A DNA stretch of 64,000 bases, taken from positions 1 through 64,000 of the forward strand of contig JABCZR010000014.1 of NCBI GenBank assembly GCA_013289585.1, read 5' to 3'. The notes below the pieces were generated by a model, which saw nothing but the letters and a program-made list of their open reading frames with translations, was not told where the DNA came from and made no database searches. This document shows positions 1 to 8,433 of the stretch, in pieces; the first letter of the stretch is position 1; every line of letters begins with the position of its first letter. The DNA is from Acidobacteriota bacterium. GTDB taxonomy: Bacteria > Acidobacteriota > Terriglobia > Acidiferrales > UBA7541. A program made the translations under genes and the position numbers.

Positions 1-195
1 TTCTATTCGCTGAGGGAGGCACAGGTAGTGATCGAGAAATGGCGGGTGGTGTACAACACGCTGCGTCCGCACTCGGCGCTGGGCTACAGGCCGCCAGCGC
101 CGGCGGCGTTCGCGCCACAAATGGCGGTTCTCCGGTCGCCTACGGCTCCCTGCGACCCGCCATTTGCACCGATGCCCGATGAGGTTGTGATGTAG
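1..195 (+). pseudogene. IS3-family transposase (integrase core), 3' end only
   Basis: Frame 1 is open from the window edge to a TAG at 193-195 and encodes 64 residues. It contains the RPHSALGYRPPAP signature found at the C-terminal end of the DDE integrase core in IS3/IS407-group OrfB transposases. The family cuts and joins element ends during transposition. Only the last part lies in the window, so it cannot be said whether the gene is intact to the left. The last 25 or so codons are unlike the usual family end and include a hairpin (118-166). Confidence 0.8.
118..166. repeat. Inverted repeat near the transposase 3' end
   Basis: CAAATGGCGG at 118-127 is exactly repeated in inverted form at 157-166. 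A second inner pair, GTCGC at 135-139 and GCGAC at 152-156, extends the possible hairpin. It lies inside the transposase reading frame, so it may be a folded element captured at the gene end. Function unknown. Confidence 0.6.
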
Positions 196-240
196 ACTCT
201 CTCATTCGCCGTGGTACAAAAACTCGGGCTGGTCACGGAA

Positions 241-614
241 AGCTGTGCCGTAACACGACCGAACCTGCGCCTCGCGCAGCCCAGACGATCTGACGTTGTG
301 CCGCGCGCCCGCTTCCTCGCGGTCATTTGCCCCGTCTTTCGGCTAGCCCCGGTTAATCCCCATATCAAGGATCCCAATAGATCGGCCTGCACCGCCATGG
401 TTAGGGTACGCGCCTTCTTCTGAAGCTTCCTTGTCTCTCGACTCGTATATTCGCTTGTATCACTAAACCGCGATCACAGAGCGGTCGTGTAACATTTTCC
501 CTGCCCAACAACGTCTAATGTTTGGCGTATGGCCTGGCACGGTAGTGTGCGAGGACACTTATGATTAGCCGATTTCGAGATGAGTCCGTCCGTAAATCGA
601 GCGAGGGGAACGAG
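241..614. other. Intergenic region, no convincing gene
   Basis: This stretch separates the IS remnant from the DUF5666 gene. A 70-codon frame at 211-423 has no ribosome binding site and no recognisable domain, so I do not call it a gene. The region must hold the promoter of the downstream pair of secreted-protein genes, but no clear -35/-10 pair stands out. Confidence 0.5.
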
Positions 615-1868
615 ATGCAATTGGCAAACATCGCTATGCCGAAGAGGGTGCTCGGGATTGCTGCGCTTCTCTTCAGCCTGCTCGCGGGTATTGCCTCCAT
701 CTCCGCAGCATCACAGACTGCGACGCAGCCGCCTGCCCAAACTCCGGCCGCAGCCAAGCCCGTCGGAACGATTAAGTCCATTTCCGGGAATACCATTACG
801 TTGACTACCGATGCAGGAACCGACGTGACCGTTCAGGTCCAGGACGCAACAAAGCTCGTTCGAATCGCTCCCGGCCAGACGGACCTCAAATCTGCCACGC
901 CTATTCAATTCCAGGATCTGCAGGCAGGCGACCGCATTCTCGTACGCGGCAAACTGGCCGATGACGGAAAATCGGTTCTCGCACTTTCCGTTATCGCCAT
1001 GAAAAAATCGGACCTCACCGAAAAGCAGGCCCACGAACGCGAAGAATGGCAGAAGCACGGCATCGGCGGGCTGGTCAGCATCGTGGATGCCTCCGCCGGC
1101 ACGATCACCATCTCACTTCCTGCCATCGGCGAAAAAAAGACCGTGACCATTCATCTTTCGAAAGATACCGTTCTCCGCCGCTATGCACCGGACTCCGTAA
1201 AATTCGACGATGCCAGGCCCGCCCCGCTTGACCAAATCAAGACTGGCGATCAACTTCGCGCTCGCGGCACGCGCAATGCCGATGGCTCCGAGTTGGCCGC
1301 TGACGAAATCGTCTCTGGCAGCTTTCGAAACATTGCCGGAATCATTTCCGAGGTCGATGCCTCAGCCGGCAGCATTACTGTTCAGGATCTCGCTACTAAC
1401 AAACCTGTTTCCATAAAAATCACCACAGAGTCGCAGCTCCGCAAGCTGCCCGCCCCGATGGCACAACGTATCGCCATGCGCCTGAAGGGTGTTCCGGCCG
1501 ATGCGCCCGCTCAAGGCGCCGCAGGCCCTGCTGCAACCTCCGCCCAAGCCCCAAAGCCCGGCGGTCCGCCCGCTGGAGGCCCCGGTAGCGGTGGCCCTGG
1601 AGGTTCCGGTAGACCAGGTGGTGCGGGAGGCGGCGATCTTCAGCAAGCTATACTTCGCATGCCCGCAGCGACTTTAGCCGATTTGCAAAAGGGCGATGCC
1701 GTCATGATTGTGGCCACATCCGGCGGTCCAAACGGTATGCCTACCGCCATTACCCTGATCGGCGGCGTTGAACCCATCCTCGAAGCTTCGCCCAAGAGTA
1801 GCGCATCCACAATCCTTTCGCCCTGGAGCCTCGGCGGCGCACCCGGCGGAGAAGGGGCTACGCCGTGA
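615..1868 (+). CDS. Secreted DUF5666-repeat protein with Gly/Pro-rich segment
   Basis: Encodes 417 residues. I chose the ATG at 615 because AGGGGAA lies just upstream and the protein then begins with a clean signal peptide (hydrophobic core about residues 12-30, ending SISAAS). Three copies of a beta-rich unit of the DUF5666 type follow (about 45-110, 145-235, 240-290): a 'GxIxSI.g.tIt' strand, then 'L..GD.l.vrG' and a 'dG..laa..I' strand. Residues about 305-350 are a Pro/Ala then Gly-rich linker, followed by one more partial unit (LADLQKGDAVMIVATSG). Function unknown; such proteins are exported to the periplasm or surface. It directly precedes the outer-membrane receptor and is very probably co-transcribed with it. 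An in-frame ATG at 561 is possible but less likely. Confidence 0.8.
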   Translation: MQLANIAMPKRVLGIAALLFSLLAGIASISAASQTATQPPAQTPAAAKPVGTIKSISGNTITLTTDAGTDVTVQVQDATKLVRIAPGQTDLKSATPIQFQDLQAGDRILVRGKLADDGKSVLALSVIAMKKSDLTEKQAHEREEWQKHGIGGLVSIVDASAGTITISLPAIGEKKTVTIHLSKDTVLRRYAPDSVKFDDARPAPLDQIKTGDQLRARGTRNADGSELAADEIVSGSFRNIAGIISEVDASAGSITVQDLATNKPVSIKITTESQLRKLPAPMAQRIAMRLKGVPADAPAQGAAGPAATSAQAPKPGGPPAGGPGSGGPGGSGRPGGAGGGDLQQAILRMPAATLADLQKGDAVMIVATSGGPNGMPTAITLIGGVEPILEASPKSSASTILSPWSLGGAPGGEGATP

Positions 1869-1912
1869 CGTCCGGCAACGCCAACAAAATTGACTTTCAT
1901 CCAGGAGAAATG

Positions 1913-4894
1913 ATGAGTTTTCGGTCCGTTCGGCGTGCACTGCTCCAGTTGTTTTTTTGGCTGCTGAGTTTTTTTCTCGTCGGCGCGTCGCGCGCCCAGG
2001 TTCCCACCGGCACTCTGAACGGCACGGTCACGGACCCCTCTGGTGCGAGTATTGCCAAGGTGGCTGTCCGTCTCACCAATTCAACTGGTGCCTCACTCGA
2101 CACCACCACCAACAAAGATGGTTCTTATGAATTCAAGGGACTCGCTCCGGGAACCTACACCGTCAAAGCTGCTGTCAAAAACTTTGAGCTCTTTTCAGAA
2201 GAAGGTGTGCAGATTATCACCGGCCAGGTGCAACAGCTGAACATCAGTCTGGTCATCAAAATGGAAGAGCAAAAAGTTGAAGTCACCGACACTCCTACTA
2301 AAGTGGATGTAGACCCTGCCAACAACGCCGGCACGATCGTTATGAAGGACAAGGATCTCGATGCCTTGTCCGACGATCCCGACGAGATGCAATCCGAACT
2401 TCAAGCTCTTGCTGGACCATCCGCCGGTCCGAATGGTGGCCAGATTTATATCGACGGTTTCACTGCCGGGCAGCTTCCCCCGAAGGCCTCCATCCGCGAG
2501 ATTCGAATCAACCAGAATCCGTTCTCCTCCGAGTACGACAAACTCGGTTACGGCCGCATCGAAATTCTCACCAAGCCGGGAACCGATCAGCTCCACGGCC
2601 AACTTTCCGTAACGGGAAATACTGCCGGGTTCAACTCCGAGAATCCATTTATTGGGACAGCGGGACAACCGGGATATTATTCCACGCAGTACAGCGCCAA
2701 CGTCGGCGGTTCATTGGGCAAGAAGGCTTCTTTTTTCACCAACATCGAGCGGCGCAACCTCAACGAACTCTCTATCGTCAACACACCTATTGTGGATCCC
2801 ACCACGCTGCAAATTACCCAATTCACAGACGCTGTCCCGAACCCCCGCACGCGAACGAATTTTAGCCAGCGCTTCGATTATCAGGTGAGCGCAACGAATA
2901 CGCTTACCGCGCGATATCAATATTGGCGCAACAACGAAAGCGACGACGGCATCGGAACGTTTAGCCTCCCCTCTGTCGGCTACAACTCCCTTAATACCGA
3001 GCAGACTTTTCAGCTCAGCGACACGCAGACCATCAACGCAAGGACCATTAACGAGACGCGCTTTCAGTACGTCCACGACAACAACAATCAGGATCCGCTG
3101 AACACCACACCTACTATCCAGGTACAAGGCGCTTTCGTGGAAGGCGGCAGCACTGGGGGCTTGTACAGTGACATCCAGAACCGCTACGAACTTCAGAACA
3201 TCACCTACATGACTTTCAGCAAGCACTCTCTCAAGTTCGGCGGCCGGCTCCGCATCACCGATGAGAACAATTCCTCCAATTCAAAATTCAACGGATCCTA
3301 TTCTTTTGGCCCGCGCGTTGATCCCACCGTGGCCGGTTGTAACGTCGCCAATCCGCCCAGTACGTGTCCGCAGTTGACCGGTATTGAGGCCTATCAAATT
3401 ATGTTAACCGGTCTTTCGCAGAATTTGTCGATTCCGCAGATCATTGCAAATGGTGGTGGCGCCAGTTTTTATTCTTTGAACTTCAATCAGCAGGGAAGTG
3501 CTAACGCAGGCGTGACTTGGGTGGATGGCGCGCTCTTCATTCAGGACGACTGGCGCATCAAGCCGAATCTGACTTTGAGTTCCGGCCTTCGCTACGAAAC
3601 ACAGAATAATCTCGGCGATCATGCCGATCTCGCGCCGCGTATCGGGCTGGCCTGGGGCATTGATGCCAACGGAAAAAACAAATCACCCAAGACCGTCTTG
3701 CGCCTCGGTTACGGAATTTTCTACGATCGCTTTACCGCCGATCTCGTCTTGACCCAGGAATTGCAGAATGGCGTCACACAGCAGCAGTTTCTCGTCGCCA
3801 ATCCAACCTTCTTCAATGCCAATCAAGCGGTGTTACCGCCGTTCTCCACTACTTCGCCCCAGACCATTTATCAGGTAAATCCCAATCTGCGCACTCCGTA
3901 CACCATGCAGGCCGGAGTAACTCTCGAACGCCAGCTGACTAAGGCTGCCAATCTTTCCGTTACTTACCTCAATTCGCGCGGCAACCATCAGTACTATACA
4001 AATTTCATCAACGCCAACCAGGTTCCTCCCGGAGAAATCGCTGCGCTGCCACCTAGTGAGATCATCTACCAATATCAATCCGCAGGCACGTTCAAGCAGA
4101 ATCAACTCATTGTGAACAGCAGCGTTCGAATGGGTACGAAACTTTCTCTCTTCGGCTACTACACCTTGAATTATGCGAACAGCGACACCGCCGGCGCTTC
4201 CTACATTCCTTCGAATCCTTTCGATCTCGCGCAGGATTACGGCCGCGCCTCCTTCGACATTCGAAATCGCATTTTTTTAGGAGGCACCATCGGCTTGCGG
4301 TACGGATTCCGCCTCAGCCCATTCATGATCGCCAGTTCCGGCCCACCGTTTAACATCACTACCGGGCAAGATGTCTACGGAAACGCCGTTTACAATACTC
4401 GCGCAACGGCTGGAAATTGCACCGCTGGCGCCACCGGCGTGGTGGATACGGCGTACGGCTGCTTTAATCTGGTTACTGTGCCGGGGATGCCGGTGATCCC
4501 GATTAACGAAGCTACGGGGCCGAACCGGTTCACTTTGAATCTTCGGGTAAGTAAGACTTTTGGTTTTGGGGCCAAGAAAGAAACCGCGGCCGCGGCAGCT
4601 GGTGGTCCCGGCGGAGGCGGAACGTTTGGCCGTGGCCCTGGCGGCGGTGGAGGAGGAGCCCGCGGCGGCGGTGGAGGAGGGGGCGGGATGTTTGGCGGGA
4701 ATCCATCGAATAATCGCTACAATTTGACGTTCAGCGTTAATGCACGAAATATTTTTAACAACGTGAATGTGGCGACGCCGATTGGAAACCTCAGTTCGCC
4801 GCTGTTTGGCGAATCCAACGGGCTCGCGGGGCCGCCGTATTCTTCATCGACGGCGAACCGGCGCATCGACCTGCAATTGCAATTTAGCTTCTAG
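1913..4894 (+). CDS. Oar-like TonB-dependent outer-membrane receptor with CarboxypepD-reg domain
   Basis: Encodes 993 residues. The ATG at 1913 is favoured because AGGAG at 1903-1907 is correctly spaced; ATG 1910 or GTG 1865 (overlapping the upstream stop) are alternatives. A signal peptide (about 1-28, ending RAQ) is followed by a carboxypeptidase regulatory-like beta-sandwich (about 30-115, with GTVTDPSGASI and DGSYEFKGLAPGTY), a plug-like region, and a long beta-barrel rich in aromatic and Asn residues. The last residue is Phe (LQLQFSF), as expected for Bam-dependent insertion. About residues 890-930 form a striking Gly-rich loop near the C-terminus. This architecture is typical of the many Oar-like receptors in acidobacteria, thought to take up large ligands such as glycans or peptides. 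I cannot see a clear TonB box. Substrate unknown. Confidence 0.9.
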   Translation: MSFRSVRRALLQLFFWLLSFFLVGASRAQVPTGTLNGTVTDPSGASIAKVAVRLTNSTGASLDTTTNKDGSYEFKGLAPGTYTVKAAVKNFELFSEEGVQIITGQVQQLNISLVIKMEEQKVEVTDTPTKVDVDPANNAGTIVMKDKDLDALSDDPDEMQSELQALAGPSAGPNGGQIYIDGFTAGQLPPKASIREIRINQNPFSSEYDKLGYGRIEILTKPGTDQLHGQLSVTGNTAGFNSENPFIGTAGQPGYYSTQYSANVGGSLGKKASFFTNIERRNLNELSIVNTPIVDPTTLQITQFTDAVPNPRTRTNFSQRFDYQVSATNTLTARYQYWRNNESDDGIGTFSLPSVGYNSLNTEQTFQLSDTQTINARTINETRFQYVHDNNNQDPLNTTPTIQVQGAFVEGGSTGGLYSDIQNRYELQNITYMTFSKHSLKFGGRLRITDENNSSNSKFNGSYSFGPRVDPTVAGCNVANPPSTCPQLTGIEAYQIMLTGLSQNLSIPQIIANGGGASFYSLNFNQQGSANAGVTWVDGALFIQDDWRIKPNLTLSSGLRYETQNNLGDHADLAPRIGLAWGIDANGKNKSPKTVLRLGYGIFYDRFTADLVLTQELQNGVTQQQFLVANPTFFNANQAVLPPFSTTSPQTIYQVNPNLRTPYTMQAGVTLERQLTKAANLSVTYLNSRGNHQYYTNFINANQVPPGEIAALPPSEIIYQYQSAGTFKQNQLIVNSSVRMGTKLSLFGYYTLNYANSDTAGASYIPSNPFDLAQDYGRASFDIRNRIFLGGTIGLRYGFRLSPFMIASSGPPFNITTGQDVYGNAVYNTRATAGNCTAGATGVVDTAYGCFNLVTVPGMPVIPINEATGPNRFTLNLRVSKTFGFGAKKETAAAAAGGPGGGGTFGRGPGGGGGGARGGGGGGGGMFGGNPSNNRYNLTFSVNARNIFNNVNVATPIGNLSSPLFGESNGLAGPPYSSSTANRRIDLQLQFSF

Positions 4895-5026
4895 CTGAAC
4901 TCCTTCTGGCAAACGAAAACGCTTTTCCCGATTCAAAACTCAGCCGAGTTACTTCCAGCAGCACTAAAGGTCGGTTCCCGGAATCGGTTTCACTAACGTC
5001 CTCCGGTCATCGTAGAATCAAGCCCC

Positions 5027-5185
5027 ATGAAGCGGCGAAAAAAGAAAATCGACAAAGGCAAAGAGGCGCGCCGCGCGGCCCGGAATTCCGGGCTGACGCC
5101 GGCGGGCACGCGCGTAATCCCCGATAAACGAAAGCGACCGGCGAAACACAAGAAACAGTTGCTGGATGCCGAAGGTGAAACGTGA
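5027..5185 (+). CDS. Small, very basic 52-residue conserved-looking protein
   Basis: An ATG at 5027 opens a 52-codon frame ending TGA at 5183-5185. The product is packed with Lys and Arg (starting MKRRKKKIDKGKEARR, with a later RVIPDKRKRPAKHKK block) and has no Cys. The codons look used rather than random, and the order of basic blocks with a central TPAGTRVIPDKR segment resembles short conserved proteins I recall from several environmental phyla, but I cannot name a family. It could bind nucleic acid or the ribosome (inference from charge only). No strong ribosome binding site is visible. The terminator at 5363-5387 is the first one downstream. Confidence 0.5.
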   Translation: MKRRKKKIDKGKEARRAARNSGLTPAGTRVIPDKRKRPAKHKKQLLDAEGET

Positions 5186-5345
5186 AACTGGAAAAGTGAA
5201 GCTGGAAAATCTAAAACTAATACTCGACATCCGAAACTCGAAAGCGAAAACTCGAAATCCGAAGTGTCATTCTTAAAACCAAAAACCAGACACCAGCAAC
5301 CAGAAACTCAAAACTCTCAGCTAAAAACTTGAAACTAAAAAACTG
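5186..5345. repeat. Degenerate A-rich/purine-rich quasi-repeat array
   Basis: About 160 bp made of loosely repeated units of the type GAAACTCGAAA, GAAAACTCGAAATC and AACCAGAAACTC. The strand is very rich in A with C and G and poor in T runs. It contains no open frame of note. Similar purine-rich units recur at 5999-6045 and 6195-6350, on the other side of the TlpA-like gene. Origin may be slipped-strand expansion. Confidence 0.55.
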
Positions 5346-5362
5346 ACTACCGAAGACTCAGC

Positions 5363-5387
5363 AGGCCCGAACCGGGCCTAGTTTTTT
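5363..5387 (+). terminator. Rho-independent terminator
   Basis: AGGCCCG (5363-5369) and CGGGCCT (5373-5379) form a perfect 7-bp GC-rich stem with a 3-nt loop, followed by AG and six T residues (5382-5387). It would stop transcription arriving from the receptor gene and the small basic ORF. There is no T-run on the minus strand side, so it is not obviously bidirectional. Confidence 0.85.
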
Positions 5388-5392
5388 GAGCC

Positions 5393-5938
5393 TCATCCTG
5401 GTTTATTGGCGGGAATCACTTCGTCGGGGCGGAAGAGCGGAATCAGGGAGATTCTCTTTCGCTCTGCAAGTTCGGCGGCGATGGTCTCCAAATCCTTTTT
5501 ATCAAATCCCATGCAGCTCACTTTGATGGAGCCGTCGGTTTCGATCAGGAAGATAGTTGGGACGCTGGTGAGTCCATAGGCGTTGGAGACCAGGTAGCCG
5601 TCTGCGTCGTCGATCAGAATCGGGAAAGTTACGCCGTACTCCTTGACGAAACTGGATGTGGATTTGACGTCATCCTGGGAGACGCCAAGAAAGGATACAC
5701 CGTCGCCGCCGTAACGCTGGTAGAGACGTTCGAGGAACGGGAATGTGAATTGGCAGACGGGGCAGGAGATTTTGAAGAAGGCGGCAACGACGGGGCCGCG
5801 TTCCATTAAGGCGCCGAGCGAGTATACCTTGCCGTCGAGAGCGTTGAGAGAGAATCCGGGAGCAATATTCCCGGCAGCGAGATGCGTCATATGGTCCTGT
5901 CTTCCCATCCAGCGTGAGAGCCGCCGCAAGATACTCAT
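5393..5938 (-). CDS. TlpA/AhpC-type thioredoxin-fold protein
   Basis: Encodes 181 residues with start at 5938. The protein has the AhpC-TSA/redoxin pattern: an 'APGFSLNALDGKVYSL' opening, then VVAAFFKISCPVCQFTFPFLERL with a CPVC redox pair, a GVSQDD segment, and the cis-Pro loop SVPTIFLIETDG. This fold reduces or exchanges disulfides, or acts as a peroxidase. No signal peptide is visible, so a cytoplasmic place is likely. The frame stays open upstream to 6115, but that part is translated purine-rich repeat and is probably not coding. An ATG at 5890 (MTHLAAGN), with AGGA a few bases before it, is an alternative and perhaps better start. Confidence 0.8.
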   Translation of the reverse strand: MSILRRLSRWMGRQDHMTHLAAGNIAPGFSLNALDGKVYSLGALMERGPVVAAFFKISCPVCQFTFPFLERLYQRYGGDGVSFLGVSQDDVKSTSSFVKEYGVTFPILIDDADGYLVSNAYGLTSVPTIFLIETDGSIKVSCMGFDKKDLETIAAELAERKRISLIPLFRPDEVIPANKPG

Positions 5939-6549
5939 GGGTTGAGTGTAGCGCAGGGAAGTGGGAAGCGGCAAAACTGGGGAAGGCGTGGGAATGACGG
6001 AAAATAGAAAGAAGAAAATAGAAAGTGGAAAATCAAAACGGAGAAGCCGCGGCCGGTCCATCGGGATGGTGGCGCTCCTACTGCTTTGATCGTGGATGCG
6101 GGTGTTGAAAATCATGAGTTCTGGTCAGGGCGATTGATCGTCTTCATGTGGCGTTTGAGATGTTTGGAGATGGCCCCCACACCCCGGCATTTTTAAGAAA
6201 GAGTGTGGAAGGGATTGAATGGAAAGGAGTTGTGAAACACTCTTGGTGCCAAGAGCGAGAAGAGAGAGGAAAAGAGAGAAAGGGGACTGGTTCCAAAACG
6301 GGAAAGGAGGGAGATACAGAGAGGAAAGGGAAGATTTGGCGAGAGTGGGGTGTAAAAAGCACACTATATTATAACACGGTAATAGTCAATGTAAAGTAAT
6401 ATTATACATAAGTACTGGAACTAGGATCGGAATGAGGGCTTACAATAGCTTGTCCCGCGCGTTCCAAGAATACTCTCGTCGTTGACTTCGCGGCTACTGA
6501 AACCTAACATGAGCGGCGCACGCCAGGCACGAGGCACAGAATACAGAAT
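5939..6549. other. Gene-poor purine-rich region
   Basis: No gene is supported here. On the plus strand 5999-6045 and 6195-6350 are runs of A and G that resemble the array at 5186-5345. Frames of 72-83 codons on both strands come from this bias. A 7-bp perfect stem (CTCTTGG/CCAAGAG, 6240-6255) lies within it. From about 6355 to 6415 the DNA turns AT-rich, a likely place for the promoter of the gene at 6550. Confidence 0.5.
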
Positions 6550-7317
6550 ATGACTACTCTAGTGAAGTCTCCGTACCTGGTGTTTGCCATCTCTTTCTTC
6601 GGGATGTGGCTGTCGGTGCGGCTCGGGAGCTTCTTTCGGAAGAGGCAGTCGGAGTTGGACGAAGACGTGCGCCAGGATCTCGATCTCATAGTGGCCGCCA
6701 CGCTGACACTGCTCGGACTTATTATCGGTTTCAGCTTTTCGATGGCCCTCGGCCGATACGATCAGCGCAAGAACTATGAAGAGGCAGAAGCCAACGCGAT
6801 TGGTACGGAATACGTCCGGGCAGACCTGCTACCCAAGGCCGATGCGGCTCGAGTGCGGGCGCTGCTAGTCGGCTATCTCGATCAGCGCATTTTGTTTTAT
6901 AGAACGCGCGATGAGTCTACTCTGCAAGTGATCGACGCGCATACCGCTGAACTGCAGGCCGAGTTGTGGTCTGCGGTCCGGGCTCCATCCGGGGAGGTGC
7001 CGCCACCCATTCATTCCCTAGTCCTTTCTGGGATGAACGATGTGCTGAACTCGCAGGGATACACGCAGGCGGCATGGTGGAACCGAATCCCACTTGCGGC
7101 GTGGGGGCTGCTGGCGGCGGTTGCCGTATGCGCCAACATCCTGGTGGGGTATACAGCGAGGCGCGCTGGAGGGGGAGTGGTCCGGTTACTGGCTCTCCCA
7201 CTGGTGCTATCCATCTCGTTTTTCCTGATAGCTGACATTGACAGCCCGCGTCGAGGCATCATCCTGGTGCGTCCGCAGAACTTGATAAGCCTTGCGCAGT
7301 CCCTGCAGGGGCACTAA
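6550..7317 (+). CDS. DUF4239-like integral membrane protein (bestrophin-like)
   Basis: Encodes 255 residues. Four hydrophobic segments can be seen at about 8-29, 46-67, 180-203 and 210-230. The long soluble part between the second and third pair is helical and charged (YDQRKNYEEAEANAIGTEYVRADLL). A two-plus-two membrane layout with an EAxAxGT..R motif after helix 2 is the pattern of the DUF4239 family, distantly compared with bestrophin-type channels. The role of the family is not established. It stands alone, with an AT-rich putative promoter region upstream. The ribosome binding site is weak. Confidence 0.75.
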   Translation: MTTLVKSPYLVFAISFFGMWLSVRLGSFFRKRQSELDEDVRQDLDLIVAATLTLLGLIIGFSFSMALGRYDQRKNYEEAEANAIGTEYVRADLLPKADAARVRALLVGYLDQRILFYRTRDESTLQVIDAHTAELQAELWSAVRAPSGEVPPPIHSLVLSGMNDVLNSQGYTQAAWWNRIPLAAWGLLAAVAVCANILVGYTARRAGGGVVRLLALPLVLSISFFLIADIDSPRRGIILVRPQNLISLAQSLQGH

Positions 7318-7385
7318 ACGGAGGATGAGTTAACGCGGAGAGAGAATCAGGGCTGGCACGGACGGGCTAAGACGGGAGTAGCCAT

Positions 7386-7943
7386 ATGTTCGGAGGGGTG
7401 ACAGCGCGAAGCGGGGAAGTGCCGGTGATTGAAACAGAGCGGCTGCGGTTGCGGGGTCACAAGCAGGAGGATTTTGCGGAGAGTGTGGCGATGTGGAGTG
7501 ATGCGGCCGTCACTCGTTATATTGGCGGGAAGACGCTGTCCGAAGAAGAGGTTTGGGCAAGGTTGCTGCGGTACGTGGGACACTGGGCGTGGCTGGGATT
7601 CGGCTATTGGTTGATAGAGGAGAAAGCTACAGGTGCCTTTGTCGGAGAGATGGGATTTTCGGATTGGAAGAGAGAAATGGAGCCATCATTGAAAGGCGTG
7701 CCAGAAATTGGCTGGGTGCTTGCAACGCGAGCGCATGGAAAGGGCTATGCGACGGAGGCGGCGCGCGCGGCGATGGCGTGGGGCGATGCGAATGTTCGTT
7801 CGGCGCGGCCATCGCTGGGGAGAATGGTGTGCATTATTCATCCTGAGCATACGCGGTCGATTCGAGTAGCTGAGAAGTGCGAATTCAAAGAAGTCTTGCG
7901 AACGACGTACCATGGAGAACCTACGGTTTTGTTCGCGCGCTAA
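7386..7943 (+). CDS. GNAT-family N-acetyltransferase (RimJ/RimL-like)
   Basis: Encodes 185 residues. The start of the domain is the usual 'IETERLRLRGHKQEDF' strand-helix of the Acetyltransf_3 group. The middle has 'GYWLIEEKATGAFVGEMGF', and 'EIGWVLATRAHGKGYATEAARAAMAWG' carries the acetyl-CoA pyrophosphate loop (HGKGYA). The C-terminal 'HPEHTRSIRVAEKCEFK' is also typical. The family transfers an acetyl group from acetyl-CoA to an amine, often a protein N-terminus or a small metabolite; the substrate is not predictable. GTG codons nearer the domain could serve as alternative starts. Confidence 0.88.
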   Translation: MFGGVTARSGEVPVIETERLRLRGHKQEDFAESVAMWSDAAVTRYIGGKTLSEEEVWARLLRYVGHWAWLGFGYWLIEEKATGAFVGEMGFSDWKREMEPSLKGVPEIGWVLATRAHGKGYATEAARAAMAWGDANVRSARPSLGRMVCIIHPEHTRSIRVAEKCEFKEVLRTTYHGEPTVLFAR

Positions 7944-8025
7944 AACGCGAGCCCTGGAAGACAAGAACGGGCGAGCCGCTTCCGGGATCGCTGCGCGCAT
8001 TCCTGGGGCGGCATTGGAGAGCGGT

Positions 8026-8412
8026 ATGCGATACCTGGTGAGAGCGCGAGTAAAGGCGGGTTGCGAGCGGGCGCTGGCGCGCGCGATTGAGCGCGGGACG
8101 TTGGGCCAAGGGTCGATTGCGGGTGACGAATACCTGCGCAACATGAATGAGTCGAGAGTTTGCGCGGATGAGACGGTGCGCTGGGTGGAAGTGTGCTATT
8201 GCCCGACTCCCCTGCAGGAAGAGCGGCCGTATTGGGAAGAGTATTTTGAGCTGGTAAAGGTGCAGGATGCGCACGACCGGCGCAAATGCCGCGACCAGAA
8301 TGGAACCGAGCCGTGGGCGTGTGGAGATTGCGATTGCACGGCGCGGTTGGAAGAGAAACTGAAGAACGCAGGCAAGCCCTTCCTTGAACTTCTGCGACCG
8401 GCGCTCAAGTAA
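8026..8412 (+). CDS. Conserved hypothetical Cys-rich protein
   Basis: Encodes 128 residues. The frame is open from 7912, but the ATG at 8026 has GGAGAG upstream and begins with the conserved-looking MRYLVRARVKAGCERAL. The N-terminal half looks like a small ferredoxin-like alpha/beta unit. The second half holds a Cys pattern, CYCP, then DRRKCRDQNGTEPWACGDCDCTARLEE, which could bind a metal or cluster (inference). I recall similar proteins annotated only as hypothetical. It follows the acetyltransferase gene closely and may be co-transcribed. Confidence 0.75.
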   Translation: MRYLVRARVKAGCERALARAIERGTLGQGSIAGDEYLRNMNESRVCADETVRWVEVCYCPTPLQEERPYWEEYFELVKVQDAHDRRKCRDQNGTEPWACGDCDCTARLEEKLKNAGKPFLELLRPALK

Positions 8413-8433
8413 CTCCCAGGAAATGCGAATAAG

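Larger units (their letters stand above)
1..240 (+). mobile_element. Right part of an IS3-type insertion sequence
   Basis: The transposase remnant is followed by about 45 bp of non-coding DNA, containing GGTACAAAAACTCGGGCTGG, that resembles the terminal region of IS elements with this kind of transposase. The right boundary near 240 is a guess because the left terminal repeat is outside the window and no target-site duplication can be tested. Confidence 0.4.

Noticed and set aside
211-423. 70-codon frame on the plus strand after the IS
   Set aside because: No ribosome site, no known domain, overlaps the supposed IS end.
535-550. TGGCACGGTAGTGTGC, looks like a sigma-54 promoter before the DUF5666 gene
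   Set aside because: The spacing between GG and GC is eleven bases, not ten, and no GTCTCA dyad lies upstream.
6148-6399. 83-codon frame, plus two 72-79 codon frames on the other strand
   Set aside because: Created by the purine bias of the region; composition is low complexity with no start signal.
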